A stretch of 64,000 nt of DNA, from contig JAEDCN010000003.1 of the NCBI GenBank assembly GCA_016294105.1, positions 62,001-126,000 on the forward strand. Reading direction: 5' to 3'. Shown here piece by piece: positions 42,825 to 50,055 of the stretch. The notes under the pieces are model-generated. The model was not told the origin of the DNA, ran no database searches, and was given only the letters and a program-made list of their open reading frames with translations. Position numbers and translations under genes: made by a program. How positions within the stretch are numbered: position 1 is the stretch's first letter; the number at the start of each line of letters is the position of its first letter. This stretch comes from Treponema sp. (GTDB taxonomy: Bacteria; Spirochaetota; Spirochaetia; Treponematales; Treponemataceae).

Positions 42825-43685
42825 TTATCCTTCTAAAGCCTGCTGAAAGGCCACATAGTTTTCTTTTTCTCGTGGCCGACAGAATACTGGAAACTCAATG
42901 ACCTTAAAGCAATGGGCATATTCCCGTGCCACCTGTACCATGGCCTTGGACACCACCTCAGGGTCGTTCATAAAGGCCCCGCAACCAAAGGCTCCTAAAA
43001 TCATTACATCCACCTGTTGCTGTACCGCCACATCAAGAATGCGGCTCAGTCGCTTGGTGTGAATCTGGAACAAGTGTTCGCAGCTTATGGCAGGTTTTTC
43101 TTCTGTTCCCAAAACCTTCAGTAGCTGACCAAAATAACGGTGAAGATTAGGAGCGGCACAGGAAATCACATCAACATGATACCAGTCCTTTTCATCCAGG
43201 AGCTTGTTTTTGGGGCTGTCATCCTTAAACACCGTCACATGAGGGGTATAGACAAGATCATCGTTGTGAAGGGAGGAAAGACCATTACGATGGGGCAGAT
43301 AGAATTGCTGCCATAAAATGTCCTCATCAAGGCAAAAATACAGGGTGGAACAACGGCACAAGCTTTCCTCCTGGGCACTGGAACCATGCTTTACTCCACC
43401 ACCAGGAGTCATAGCAGAGGCAAAATTCAAAACACAGATTTTACTTTCTGCAAACTGAGGATTACACCGATATTTTCGTGCCGCCTCGAAGCTTTTCTGG
43501 TTACTGAGCACCAACTGAGCAGGCTGCGAGAACCGTTGATTTTCCTTACCACAGGGAAAAGCATCTTGCTCAAGAACAATCCTCTGTCCCTTGCGGCTAG
43601 CCACAATGCTATCCATGAGCCTGGGAATATCCCGGCATTTTTCCACAGTGTCCTCAAAGATAATGATATTTTCCTCTTTTCCCAT
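42825..43685 (-). CDS. TIGR02452/PARG-like ADP-ribose hydrolase
   Basis: 286 residues from the ATG at 43683-43685, which follows CAGGAGAAGAAC; an earlier in-frame ATG lies 33 bp upstream inside the promoter region. LNFASAMTPGGGVKHGSSAQ followed by EESLCRCSTLYF near residues 95-125 is the bacterial-type poly(ADP-ribose) glycohydrolase signature (GGG then QEE), so the protein should remove ADP-ribose polymers or related modifications in the cytosol. VMILGAFGCGAFMNDPEVVS in the C-terminal half is the usual macrodomain-like end. A TGA-TATAAT promoter lies about 45 bp upstream. No ADP-ribosyltransferase is adjacent. Confidence 0.88.
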   Translation of the reverse strand: MGKEENIIIFEDTVEKCRDIPRLMDSIVASRKGQRIVLEQDAFPCGKENQRFSQPAQLVLSNQKSFEAARKYRCNPQFAESKICVLNFASAMTPGGGVKHGSSAQEESLCRCSTLYFCLDEDILWQQFYLPHRNGLSSLHNDDLVYTPHVTVFKDDSPKNKLLDEKDWYHVDVISCAAPNLHRYFGQLLKVLGTEEKPAISCEHLFQIHTKRLSRILDVAVQQQVDVMILGAFGCGAFMNDPEVVSKAMVQVAREYAHCFKVIEFPVFCRPREKENYVAFQQALEG

Positions 43686-43762
43686 GTTCTTCTCCTGAAA
43701 AGTTGAAGTCAAACTCATTATATCATAGATTTTTGGTAAAGTGGAAAAATATAATCATCGAA

Positions 43763-43804
43763 CAAAAAAAACACCTTCCCGGTTTACTAAAAACCAAGAA
43801 GGTG
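43763..43804 (-). terminator. Terminator after the alanine symporter
   Basis: CACCTTC/GAAGGTG (43772-43778 with 43798-43804) plus inner GGTT/AACC pairing; read on the minus strand it ends in eight T. Confidence 0.75.
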
Positions 43805-43826
43805 CTGTATTCTTCACGGAAACAAA

Positions 43827-45245
43827 TTAGTTCCAGAAGTCAGTTTTTTCTTTAATGCCGATGGAAGAAGCCTTGAATACAGGATCCGCACCAGCATTTT
43901 TCTGACTCAGGTAATCTTTAAGGGTTTTTACCGCAGTACCAGCAAGAATTACAATAACTGGAATGTGGATTACTACCATCAATCCCTGCAGCATATCGGC
44001 AGTGTTCCAGACTAAGCCCATCTGTACAACGGCTCCCAGCAATACCAAGAGGCTTGCCACAATGCGGAATCCAAACAATACAGCCTTACTTGGTTCTTTC
44101 CGCAGCAGATACCACAAGCAACCTTCGCAGTAGGAATAGTTACCGATGAGGGTAGTAAAGGCAAAGAGGCTCATGCTTACTGCAATGAAGATGGGACCAA
44201 AGCTACCCAAGGTGGACTGAAGAGACTGCTGAACGTAGGCAGCACCTGCAATTTCTGCAGTGGGAGTAACATCGGACAAGAGACACATAAAGGCAGTTGC
44301 AGAACAAATAAGTAAGGTGTCGATAAATACAGAAAGCATCTGCACCAAGCCCTGCTTTACAGGATGGGAAACATCAGCAGTAGCGGCGGCATTGGGAGCA
44401 GAACCCATACCAGCCTCGTTGGAGTACAAGCCACGCTTGATTCCGTACATGAGGCAGGATCCGCTGAATCCACCGAAAATAGCCTTGAAGTTGAATGCAT
44501 CTGCAAACACATTGGCAATCATGGCAGGGAAGCGACCAATATTCATGATGATAATAATCAAGGATACGGCAATGTAAATAACGCCCATCAAGGGAACCAA
44601 CAGGCTGGAAACCTTTACCAGTTTCCGAGCACCACCCATGATAGAGAAGGCAAAAAGCACTGTCAGAATCACCCCAATAAGGAGTGGTGTACTTTCAGGA
44701 TCGTAGAAAGAAAAGCCTGCAAAGGTTGACTGGAGGTTAAAGGATGCCAAGGCATTGTATCCCACTGCATAGGTCAGGATGATGATGACAGCAAAAACCA
44801 TACCAAGCCAAGGCTGTTTCAGGGCAGACTCCATGTAATAAGCTGGTCCACCATAGCTTGTTCCGTCAGGATTCTTCTTTTTGTAAATCTGAGCCAAGGT
44901 AGATTCCACAAAGGCAGAAGCACCACCGATAATAGCGATGGCCCACATCCAGAAGATGGAACCAACACCACCGAGACAAATTGAAGTAGATACACCGATG
45001 ATGTTTCCAGTTCCTACACGACTGGCGGTAGACATCATAAGGGCACCAAAGGAGGAAATTCCCTTCTCATCCTTTGGCTTTTCCTTCACCACACGAATTG
45101 ACTCTTTGAACAGCTTGAACTGAACAAATCCTGTTCTAAAAGTCAAATAGAATCCACCTACCACCAAAAAAAGTGGAACCCAAGGTGAATACAAGAAGTT
45201 ACTGATAGCAGAAATTATGCCATCTAATGAATTAATAAAGTCCAT
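43827..45245 (-). CDS. Sodium:alanine symporter (AGCS family)
   Basis: 472 residues from the ATG at 45243-45245; an 11-codon upstream extension lies over the promoter. About ten to eleven membrane segments. GTGNIIGVSTSICLGGVGSI near residue 85, YGGPAYYMESALKQPWLGM near 135 and KRGLYSNEAGMGSAPNAAAT near 280 are the AGCS (AlsT/DagA) motifs. It imports alanine or glycine with sodium. It is monocistronic, with a terminator behind it and an extended -10 box immediately ahead of the start codon. Confidence 0.94.
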   Translation of the reverse strand: MDFINSLDGIISAISNFLYSPWVPLFLVVGGFYLTFRTGFVQFKLFKESIRVVKEKPKDEKGISSFGALMMSTASRVGTGNIIGVSTSICLGGVGSIFWMWAIAIIGGASAFVESTLAQIYKKKNPDGTSYGGPAYYMESALKQPWLGMVFAVIIILTYAVGYNALASFNLQSTFAGFSFYDPESTPLLIGVILTVLFAFSIMGGARKLVKVSSLLVPLMGVIYIAVSLIIIIMNIGRFPAMIANVFADAFNFKAIFGGFSGSCLMYGIKRGLYSNEAGMGSAPNAAATADVSHPVKQGLVQMLSVFIDTLLICSATAFMCLLSDVTPTAEIAGAAYVQQSLQSTLGSFGPIFIAVSMSLFAFTTLIGNYSYCEGCLWYLLRKEPSKAVLFGFRIVASLLVLLGAVVQMGLVWNTADMLQGLMVVIHIPVIVILAGTAVKTLKDYLSQKNAGADPVFKASSIGIKEKTDFWN

Positions 45246-45252
45246 AATCACG

Positions 45253-45261
45253 ATTTTACCA
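45253..45261 (-). promoter_or_regulatory. Extended -10 promoter of the symporter, leaderless
   Basis: Minus-strand TGG-TAAAAT (45259-45261 and 45253-45258) lies 7 bp before the ATG at 45243-45245, predicting a 1-nt leader. No Shine-Dalgarno is present. Confidence 0.5.
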
Positions 45262-45301
45262 CATTTTAAAAGAAGCAACTAGAGAAACACCCCTCTTTTG
45301 A

Positions 45302-46990
45302 CTACTTGTCCATGCCACAGGGAAAGGCCGTTTCATTTAACCCCTTATCCAGCATTACCGCCTCATAGAACCTGTATCCTCCAGCAAAATTATAGGCTTC
45401 AAATCCCAATCCCTCCAAAATGCGGGTGGCGATATAGCTCCGAAGTCCGCTTTGACAAATGAGATACACAGGCTTTCCTACTGGAACTTCTTCAATTCGT
45501 TCCCGAAGCTCATCTACAGGAATGTTCATAAATCCTTCGATATGACCTTGGATAAACTCCTTTGGAGTACGAGTGTCCAGCAAGGTAACGCTCTCGTCCT
45601 GAAGTAGCATCTCTAAGTCCGACAAATGCCACTGCTTAAGGCCCTTGGAAATATTTTCCACCATAAAACCTGCCATGTTCACAGGATCCTTAGCAGAGGA
45701 ATACGGTGGGGCATAGGCAAGGTCAAGCTCCTTTAAGTCTGTAGCCTTCATACCAGCGTGGATAGCAGTGGCCAACACATCGATTCGCTTGTCTACTCCA
45801 TCATATCCTACAATCTGGGCTCCCAAAAGACGATAGCTTTCCTTTTCAAACACCACCTTCATGGTCATGATCTTGCCACCAGGATAATAGCCCGCATGAC
45901 TCATAGGTGAAAGGATAACGGTATCTACGGAAAGTCCAGCCTTGCGAGCATGAGTTTCGTTAATGCCAGTGGTGGCAGCTGTCATGTCAAAGAGCTTGAT
46001 AATAGAGCTTCCCTGGCTTCCATGATAGCGGCTATCTCCACCGCAAATAGTATCTGCCGCAATACGCCCCTGTTTGTTGGCAGGTCCTGCCAGTGGAATC
46101 AGGGAGTCTGCTCCCGTTACAGCATGCTTTACCTGAACTGCATCTCCCACAGCGTAAATATCTTTTATAGAAGTTTCCATTCGATCATTTACGAGAATGC
46201 TCCCCTTCATACCGAGGGCAAGGCCAGCATCCTGAGCTAGCTGAGATTCTGGAGTTACGCCAATAGCCAGAATCACCATGTCTCCATGAATAGGATTTCC
46301 ATCTTTTAGCATAACAGAGATTCCTTCTGCATCCTCCTGAAAACCAGTTACCGAAGCCCCCAGTGCCAGCTTTATTCCATTTTTTCTCATTTGATTATGA
46401 ATAAAAGCCGCCATATCAGCATCAAAGGGCGACAAAAGCTGAGGAGGTCGCTGGACAATGGTTACCGCTAACCCCAGCTCCCGAAGATTTTCTGCCAGCT
46501 CCACACCAATAAAGCCTCCCCCCACCATGACAGCGGAACGAGGTTTGTGCTGGGTAACAAAATCTTTTATGGCAAAGGTATCTTCCACCGTTCGTAGGGT
46601 AAAAATCTTCTTGCTGTCCACCCCAGGCAATTCTGGCAGTACCGCCTTAGCACCGGGAGAAAGCAAGAGCTTATCGTAGCCTTCCTCAAAGGTGTCCCCT
46701 GTAACCAGATTCCGAACAGAAACCGATTTTTTTTCAGGATGGATGGCCACCACTTCATGTTGCACCTTCATCTTGATACGAAACCGCTTCCAAAAACTTT
46801 CTGGAGTCTGGAGGGTTAAGTCCGCCTTATGCTGAATCACATCACCAATATAATAGGGCAAGCCACAGTTAGCATAGGAAATAAAGCCTGTTCGCTCAAA
46901 CACAATAATTTCAGCATGTTCATCAAGTCTACGAATTCGTGCAGCAGCTGTTGCACCACCAGCCACACCACCCACAATTACAATTTTCAT
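45302..46990 (-). CDS. CoA-disulfide reductase with C-terminal rhodanese domain
   Basis: 562 residues. The N-terminal 450 residues are an FAD/NAD(P)H disulfide oxidoreductase: VIVGGVAGGATAAARIRRL at the start, the single redox cysteine in SYANCGLPYYIGDV near residue 43, and DIYAVGDAVQVKH near residue 275. Residues about 465-560 form a rhodanese domain with the cysteine in YLICQSGLRSYIATRIL. This fusion reduces CoA disulfide, CoA-persulfide or polysulfide, protecting thiols and handling sulfane sulfur. GGAGG lies 7 bp ahead of the ATG. An oxidative/sulfur stress role agrees with the cydAB genes in the same genome. Confidence 0.92.
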   Translation of the reverse strand: MKIVIVGGVAGGATAAARIRRLDEHAEIIVFERTGFISYANCGLPYYIGDVIQHKADLTLQTPESFWKRFRIKMKVQHEVVAIHPEKKSVSVRNLVTGDTFEEGYDKLLLSPGAKAVLPELPGVDSKKIFTLRTVEDTFAIKDFVTQHKPRSAVMVGGGFIGVELAENLRELGLAVTIVQRPPQLLSPFDADMAAFIHNQMRKNGIKLALGASVTGFQEDAEGISVMLKDGNPIHGDMVILAIGVTPESQLAQDAGLALGMKGSILVNDRMETSIKDIYAVGDAVQVKHAVTGADSLIPLAGPANKQGRIAADTICGGDSRYHGSQGSSIIKLFDMTAATTGINETHARKAGLSVDTVILSPMSHAGYYPGGKIMTMKVVFEKESYRLLGAQIVGYDGVDKRIDVLATAIHAGMKATDLKELDLAYAPPYSSAKDPVNMAGFMVENISKGLKQWHLSDLEMLLQDESVTLLDTRTPKEFIQGHIEGFMNIPVDELRERIEEVPVGKPVYLICQSGLRSYIATRILEGLGFEAYNFAGGYRFYEAVMLDKGLNETAFPCGMDK

Positions 46991-47099
46991 CTCTATCCTC
47001 CTTAATTACCCAATATATTGAAAATTTATTTTTCTTTCTGTGATTGTATCACGGTGCTCTTACCAAATAATACCATCATGGTAACACCCCAAAACGAAC

Positions 47100-47161
47100 T
47101 TGACTCATTCCACTTCTTAGAGTATACTCAACTTATCAAACTTGGTCAAGTTGACCAAGTT
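47100..47161 (+). promoter_or_regulatory. Phd/PIN toxin-antitoxin promoter and palindromic operator
   Basis: TTGACT (47100-47105), 17 bp and TATACT (47123-47128) form the promoter. Starting a few bases after the predicted transcription start is an 11-bp-arm palindrome, AACTTGGTCAA-G-TTGACCAAGTT (47139-47161). Antitoxin-mediated autorepression is the likely reading; the operator also lies upstream of the divergent CoA-disulfide reductase gene. Confidence 0.65.
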
Positions 47162-47220
47162 ATTAAAATCACAGTTTTAACGTATGCCGATTTTGATTCA
47201 AACCACTTTAGGAGACGACA

Positions 47221-47481
47221 ATGTGCAAGATGAATGTTTTAGAAGCAAAAACCAATTTTTCAAAGCTTTTAGCAATGCTAGAAAATCAGGAGGAAGATGA
47301 AATTATTATCTGTAAGAATAATAAAGAAATAGCTAAAATTACCCTGATTCCCCAGGTGGATGTTTCCAAACGAATTGGCATTGCCAAGGGGCTGTTGGTG
47401 TATCCCGACGACATCAACGAAATGGATAATGAGATTGCAGCCATGTTCGAGGGGGATGATGATGACATCTTATTTGGTTGA
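47221..47481 (+). CDS. Phd/YefM-type antitoxin
   Basis: 86 residues. NVLEAKTNFSKLLAMLENQE is the N-terminal DNA-binding part of the Phd fold, EIIICKNNKEIAKITLI its central strand pair; the acidic tail would cover the toxin. AGGAG lies 6 bp before the first ATG. It overlaps the toxin gene by 20 bp and should neutralise it and repress the operon through the upstream palindrome. Confidence 0.88.
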   Translation: MCKMNVLEAKTNFSKLLAMLENQEEDEIIICKNNKEIAKITLIPQVDVSKRIGIAKGLLVYPDDINEMDNEIAAMFEGDDDDILFG

Positions 47482-47869
47482 TACACATATTCTTTTATGG
47501 CTTTTCAATGATGATTCCAAACTTTCTCAAAAGGCAAGAAATATAGTTTTAAATACCGGCAGTGAATTATACTACAGTGTAATTTCCCTTTGGGAAGTAG
47601 CCTTGAAGCATATGAAGAATCCTCATGAAATGAATACCTCTGGAGCCCTGTTCCTGCATTATTGCGAGCAATCTGGATTCAAAAAACTACCCCTAGACGA
47701 ACGCCACGTGCTTGCCTTGGAAAATCTCACTAGACAGGAGGATAGCCCTCCCCACAAAGATCCCTTTGACAGAATCATGCTGGCCCAGGCCAAGGCAGAC
47801 TCCATGTTGTTCATGACCCACGACCGACAGTTCACCTATTACAATGAACCTTGGGTGGTAATGGTGTAG
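47462..47869 (+). CDS. PIN-domain toxin (VapC-like)
   Basis: 135 residues from the ATG at 47462. The acidic residues of the PIN active site are visible: YLVDTHILLWLFNDD near residue 5, SLWEVALK near 45, DPFDRIMLAQAKADS near 100 and FMTHDRQF near 118. A ribonuclease toxin of a type II system is expected. The frame open from 47360 is the shadow of the antitoxin. Confidence 0.88.
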   Translation: MTSYLVDTHILLWLFNDDSKLSQKARNIVLNTGSELYYSVISLWEVALKHMKNPHEMNTSGALFLHYCEQSGFKKLPLDERHVLALENLTRQEDSPPHKDPFDRIMLAQAKADSMLFMTHDRQFTYYNEPWVVMV

Positions 47870-47928
47870 CTCCGGTGTGGTCCAGCGCTTTTCCGGGTCT
47901 GACAATAGAAAGTTAGATAACCTGGAAA

Positions 47929-48177
47929 TTATAGTTGCTTGAAATATGCTTTCAACTCTGCCTTGCAACTATCTTCAAGCTGTTTGATTTCAACGCCGCG
48001 AATTGCTGCTTCTAAGTGATAGAGAATGACCACACAAGTGTTCGGATAGTATTCTTTGAGCCGAAAAACCGCTTGCTTGCTGCCAATTTTGGTTAATTCC
48101 TCGGCTGAATGAATACCAACTGCGTGCAACTTTTTCTCCATTGTTTTTCCTAATCCTAAAGCTGTAACCGCCGCCAT
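47929..48177 (-). CDS. TfoX C-terminal-domain protein
   Basis: 82 residues from the ATG at 48175-48177 (GGAGGAAAGAAAA upstream). LGKTMEKKLHAVGIHSAEEL followed by TKIGSKQAVFRL is the TfoX/Sxy C-terminal helix-hairpin-helix-like domain. Full TfoX is a competence regulator, but this stand-alone domain is common in other genera and has no proven role. It follows the VOC gene and probably shares its transcript. Confidence 0.85.
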   Translation of the reverse strand: MAAVTALGLGKTMEKKLHAVGIHSAEELTKIGSKQAVFRLKEYYPNTCVVILYHLEAAIRGVEIKQLEDSCKAELKAYFKQL

Positions 48178-48230
48178 TTTTCTTTCCTCCATGTATCTCC
48201 ACCAACTGCTCTCCGTCAAATTTGAATTGG

Positions 48231-48656
48231 TCATTGCGTCCCGCCCAAGTTGTCCCTGCCTTCAAAGGGGCGGTTGAAAGAGCCTATCTCCACCAAATTT
48301 CCCTCTGGATCCGCAATATAACAGGTCCGCTGTCCCCAAGGTTCAGTTGTCGGCTCCAAGACAGGACTGCCTCCCTGTGCAATGATTCTGGCGTACTCCT
48401 TGTCCACATCTGCAAAGGTATCGACAGACAAGGCAATCTCAAAGTGGCCGTTCACCCCTCTGGTGTACTGGTACTTCCTGCCTGTCATTTTTTCAAAATC
48501 ATTTCTGCCGTACAGCAAGAACAAGGTTCCATCCTTGACAAGGTATACATTGGACGTGTTTTCATCCTCCTTGATTTCAAACCCCAGCACATCCCGGTAG
48601 AAACGCACCATCGTGGGCATATCCTCCACAAACAGGCCAAAGCCATCAAGCCTCAT
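48231..48656 (-). CDS. VOC (glyoxalase-like) family protein
   Basis: 141 residues from the ATG at 48654-48656, for which GGAGGG is 7 bp upstream; the frame is open 17 codons further. LDGFGLFVEDMPTMVRFYRD opens the first beta-alpha-beta-beta-beta module and TCYIADPEGNLVEIGSF ends the second, the pattern of glyoxalase/dioxygenase-superfamily proteins. Substrate unknown. Co-transcribed with the TfoX-like gene. Confidence 0.85.
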   Translation of the reverse strand: MRLDGFGLFVEDMPTMVRFYRDVLGFEIKEDENTSNVYLVKDGTLFLLYGRNDFEKMTGRKYQYTRGVNGHFEIALSVDTFADVDKEYARIIAQGGSPVLEPTTEPWGQRTCYIADPEGNLVEIGSFNRPFEGRDNLGGTQ

Positions 48657-48763
48657 CTCCATTCCCTCCGCCAGATTCACTTTCCAGATTCTTTGCATAC
48701 ATCGCAATGTGTTCTATTCGTACCATGCAACTCCTGTTTCCAGCCTCCTCTGCTGAATACAAA

Positions 48764-48802
48764 GGGGAACCCACCGCAGGAAGCTCCTGCCGCAGGTTCC
48801 CC
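48764..48802 (-). terminator. Hairpin downstream of guaA
   Basis: GGGGAACC/GGTTCCCC (48764-48771 with 48795-48802) encloses a second stem GCAGGA/TCCTGC. On the minus strand it is followed by TTTGTATT, a modest terminator. Confidence 0.55.
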
Positions 48803-48828
48803 GTCCTATACCCTTGTTTCAGCGGGAC

Positions 48829-48907
48829 TCATTCCCACTCGATGGTACCGGTCGGAACCATCTTGCATTCCCCTTGGGAATCATTCCCACTCGATGGTTC
48901 CGACTGG
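48829..48907 (-). pseudogene. Remnant copy of a guaA 3' end
   Basis: Minus-strand codons PTGTIEWE-stop occur at 48829-48855, 52 bp beyond the true guaA end (PVGTIEWE-stop, 48881-48907). The copies have diverged at several positions. It looks like the last codons of a second guaA allele left by recombination or an old duplication. Confidence 0.6.
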
Positions 48908-49864
48908 TTTTGGGGTTAGGTCGTAAACTACACGGTTAATTCCTTCTACCTCGCTAGTAATGCGGGCAGTAATCTTGTGCAACAAGGCATAGGGAATCTC
49001 TTCGATGGTGGCAGTCATGGCATCGGTGGTGTTTACGGCACGAATAATGGCAGGCCAACCTTCGTAGCGCTTATCATTCTTTACACCAACGCTCTTAAAG
49101 TCAGGAACGGAGATGAAGTACTGCCAAACCTTTCCTGCAAGGCCAGCACTGTCAAACTCCTCTCGCAGAATGGCATCAGCTTCTCGCAGGGCATGAAGGC
49201 GGTCACGAGTAATGGCACCGAGACAGCGAACTCCCAGTCCAGGGCCAGGGAAGGGCTGACGTTCCACCATGGAAACAGGCAATCCCAAAGCCTTTCCTAC
49301 TACACGAACTTCGTCCTTGTACAACAGGCGAACTGGTTCCACCAACTCAAACTGCATATCCTCTGGAAGTCCACCAACATTGTGGTGAGCCTTTACTCCG
49401 TCGCTTTCCAAAATATCAGGATAGATGGTTCCCTGAGCCAAGAAGGAAATACCCTCCAGCTTACGGGCTTCCTCATCAAACACCTTGATGAACTCTCCAC
49501 CAATAATCTTTCGCTTCTTCTCTGGTTCGGCTACATCCTTCAGCAAGTCCAGGAATCGGTCGGTGGCATCGATGTAAACCAGGTTTGCATCCAGTTGGTT
49601 TTTGAAAACCTCCACTACCTGCTCACTTTCTCCCTTTCTCATGAGTCCGTGATTTACATGGACACATACCAGCTGCTTTCCAATAGCCTTAATCAGCAGT
49701 GCTGCTACTACGGAGCTATCCACACCGCCAGACAAAGCCAGCAGCACCTTCTTATCTCCCACCTGCTGCTTTACCAAGGCAATTTGCTCTTCAATAAACT
49801 TATTTGCCAACTCAGCAGTTGTAATACGAACCATGTCGTCAGGTCGCTTGTTTGGTAAATCCAT
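48881..49864 (-). CDS. guaA: GMP synthase, ATP-pyrophosphatase subunit only
   Basis: 327 residues. It covers only the synthetase half of GuaA: the PP-loop VLLALSGGVDSSVVAALL near residue 42, ESDGVKAHHNVGGLPEDMQF near 155 and the C-terminal dimerisation domain (RQPFPGPGLGVRCLGAITR to TIEWE). The class I glutamine amidotransferase half is missing, and no gene for it is in the window. Two-subunit GMP synthases exist in archaea and some bacteria, so a separate amidotransferase or ammonia use is expected. GGAG lies before the ATG. XMP to GMP, cytosol. Confidence 0.93.
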   Translation of the reverse strand: MDLPNKRPDDMVRITTAELANKFIEEQIALVKQQVGDKKVLLALSGGVDSSVVAALLIKAIGKQLVCVHVNHGLMRKGESEQVVEVFKNQLDANLVYIDATDRFLDLLKDVAEPEKKRKIIGGEFIKVFDEEARKLEGISFLAQGTIYPDILESDGVKAHHNVGGLPEDMQFELVEPVRLLYKDEVRVVGKALGLPVSMVERQPFPGPGLGVRCLGAITRDRLHALREADAILREEFDSAGLAGKVWQYFISVPDFKSVGVKNDKRYEGWPAIIRAVNTTDAMTATIEEIPYALLHKITARITSEVEGINRVVYDLTPKPVGTIEWE

Positions 49865-49945
49865 ATATTTTCTCCTTACTCATTTCCAGAGTTTACAAAG
49901 TCTGCCTTGATTTTAGTGTTTTCTCCCCTCTTGGGCAAGATATTA

Positions 49946-49992
49946 GCAAAAAAATCCGCCCAATTTGAAATGGCTTCAAATTAAGGCGGATT
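49946..49992 (-). terminator. gpmI intrinsic terminator
   Basis: Two stacked stems, AATCCGCC/GGCGGATT (49953-49960 with 49985-49992) and AATTTGAA/TTCAAATT inside; on the minus strand seven T follow. Confidence 0.85.
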
Positions 49993-50006
49993 CAAGGTTA
50001 TGAAGA

Positions 50007-50055
50007 TTGAAATTTTATTTCATATGAAATTTATTTCAAGATGAAATTTATTTCA
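50007..50055. repeat. 17-bp tandem repeat over the gpmI stop
   Basis: ATGAAATTTATTTCA-like units start at 50007, 50024 and 50041. The last contains the gpmI stop (TAA on the minus strand); the other two lie just beyond it. Each unit is itself nearly palindromic. Confidence 0.8.
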
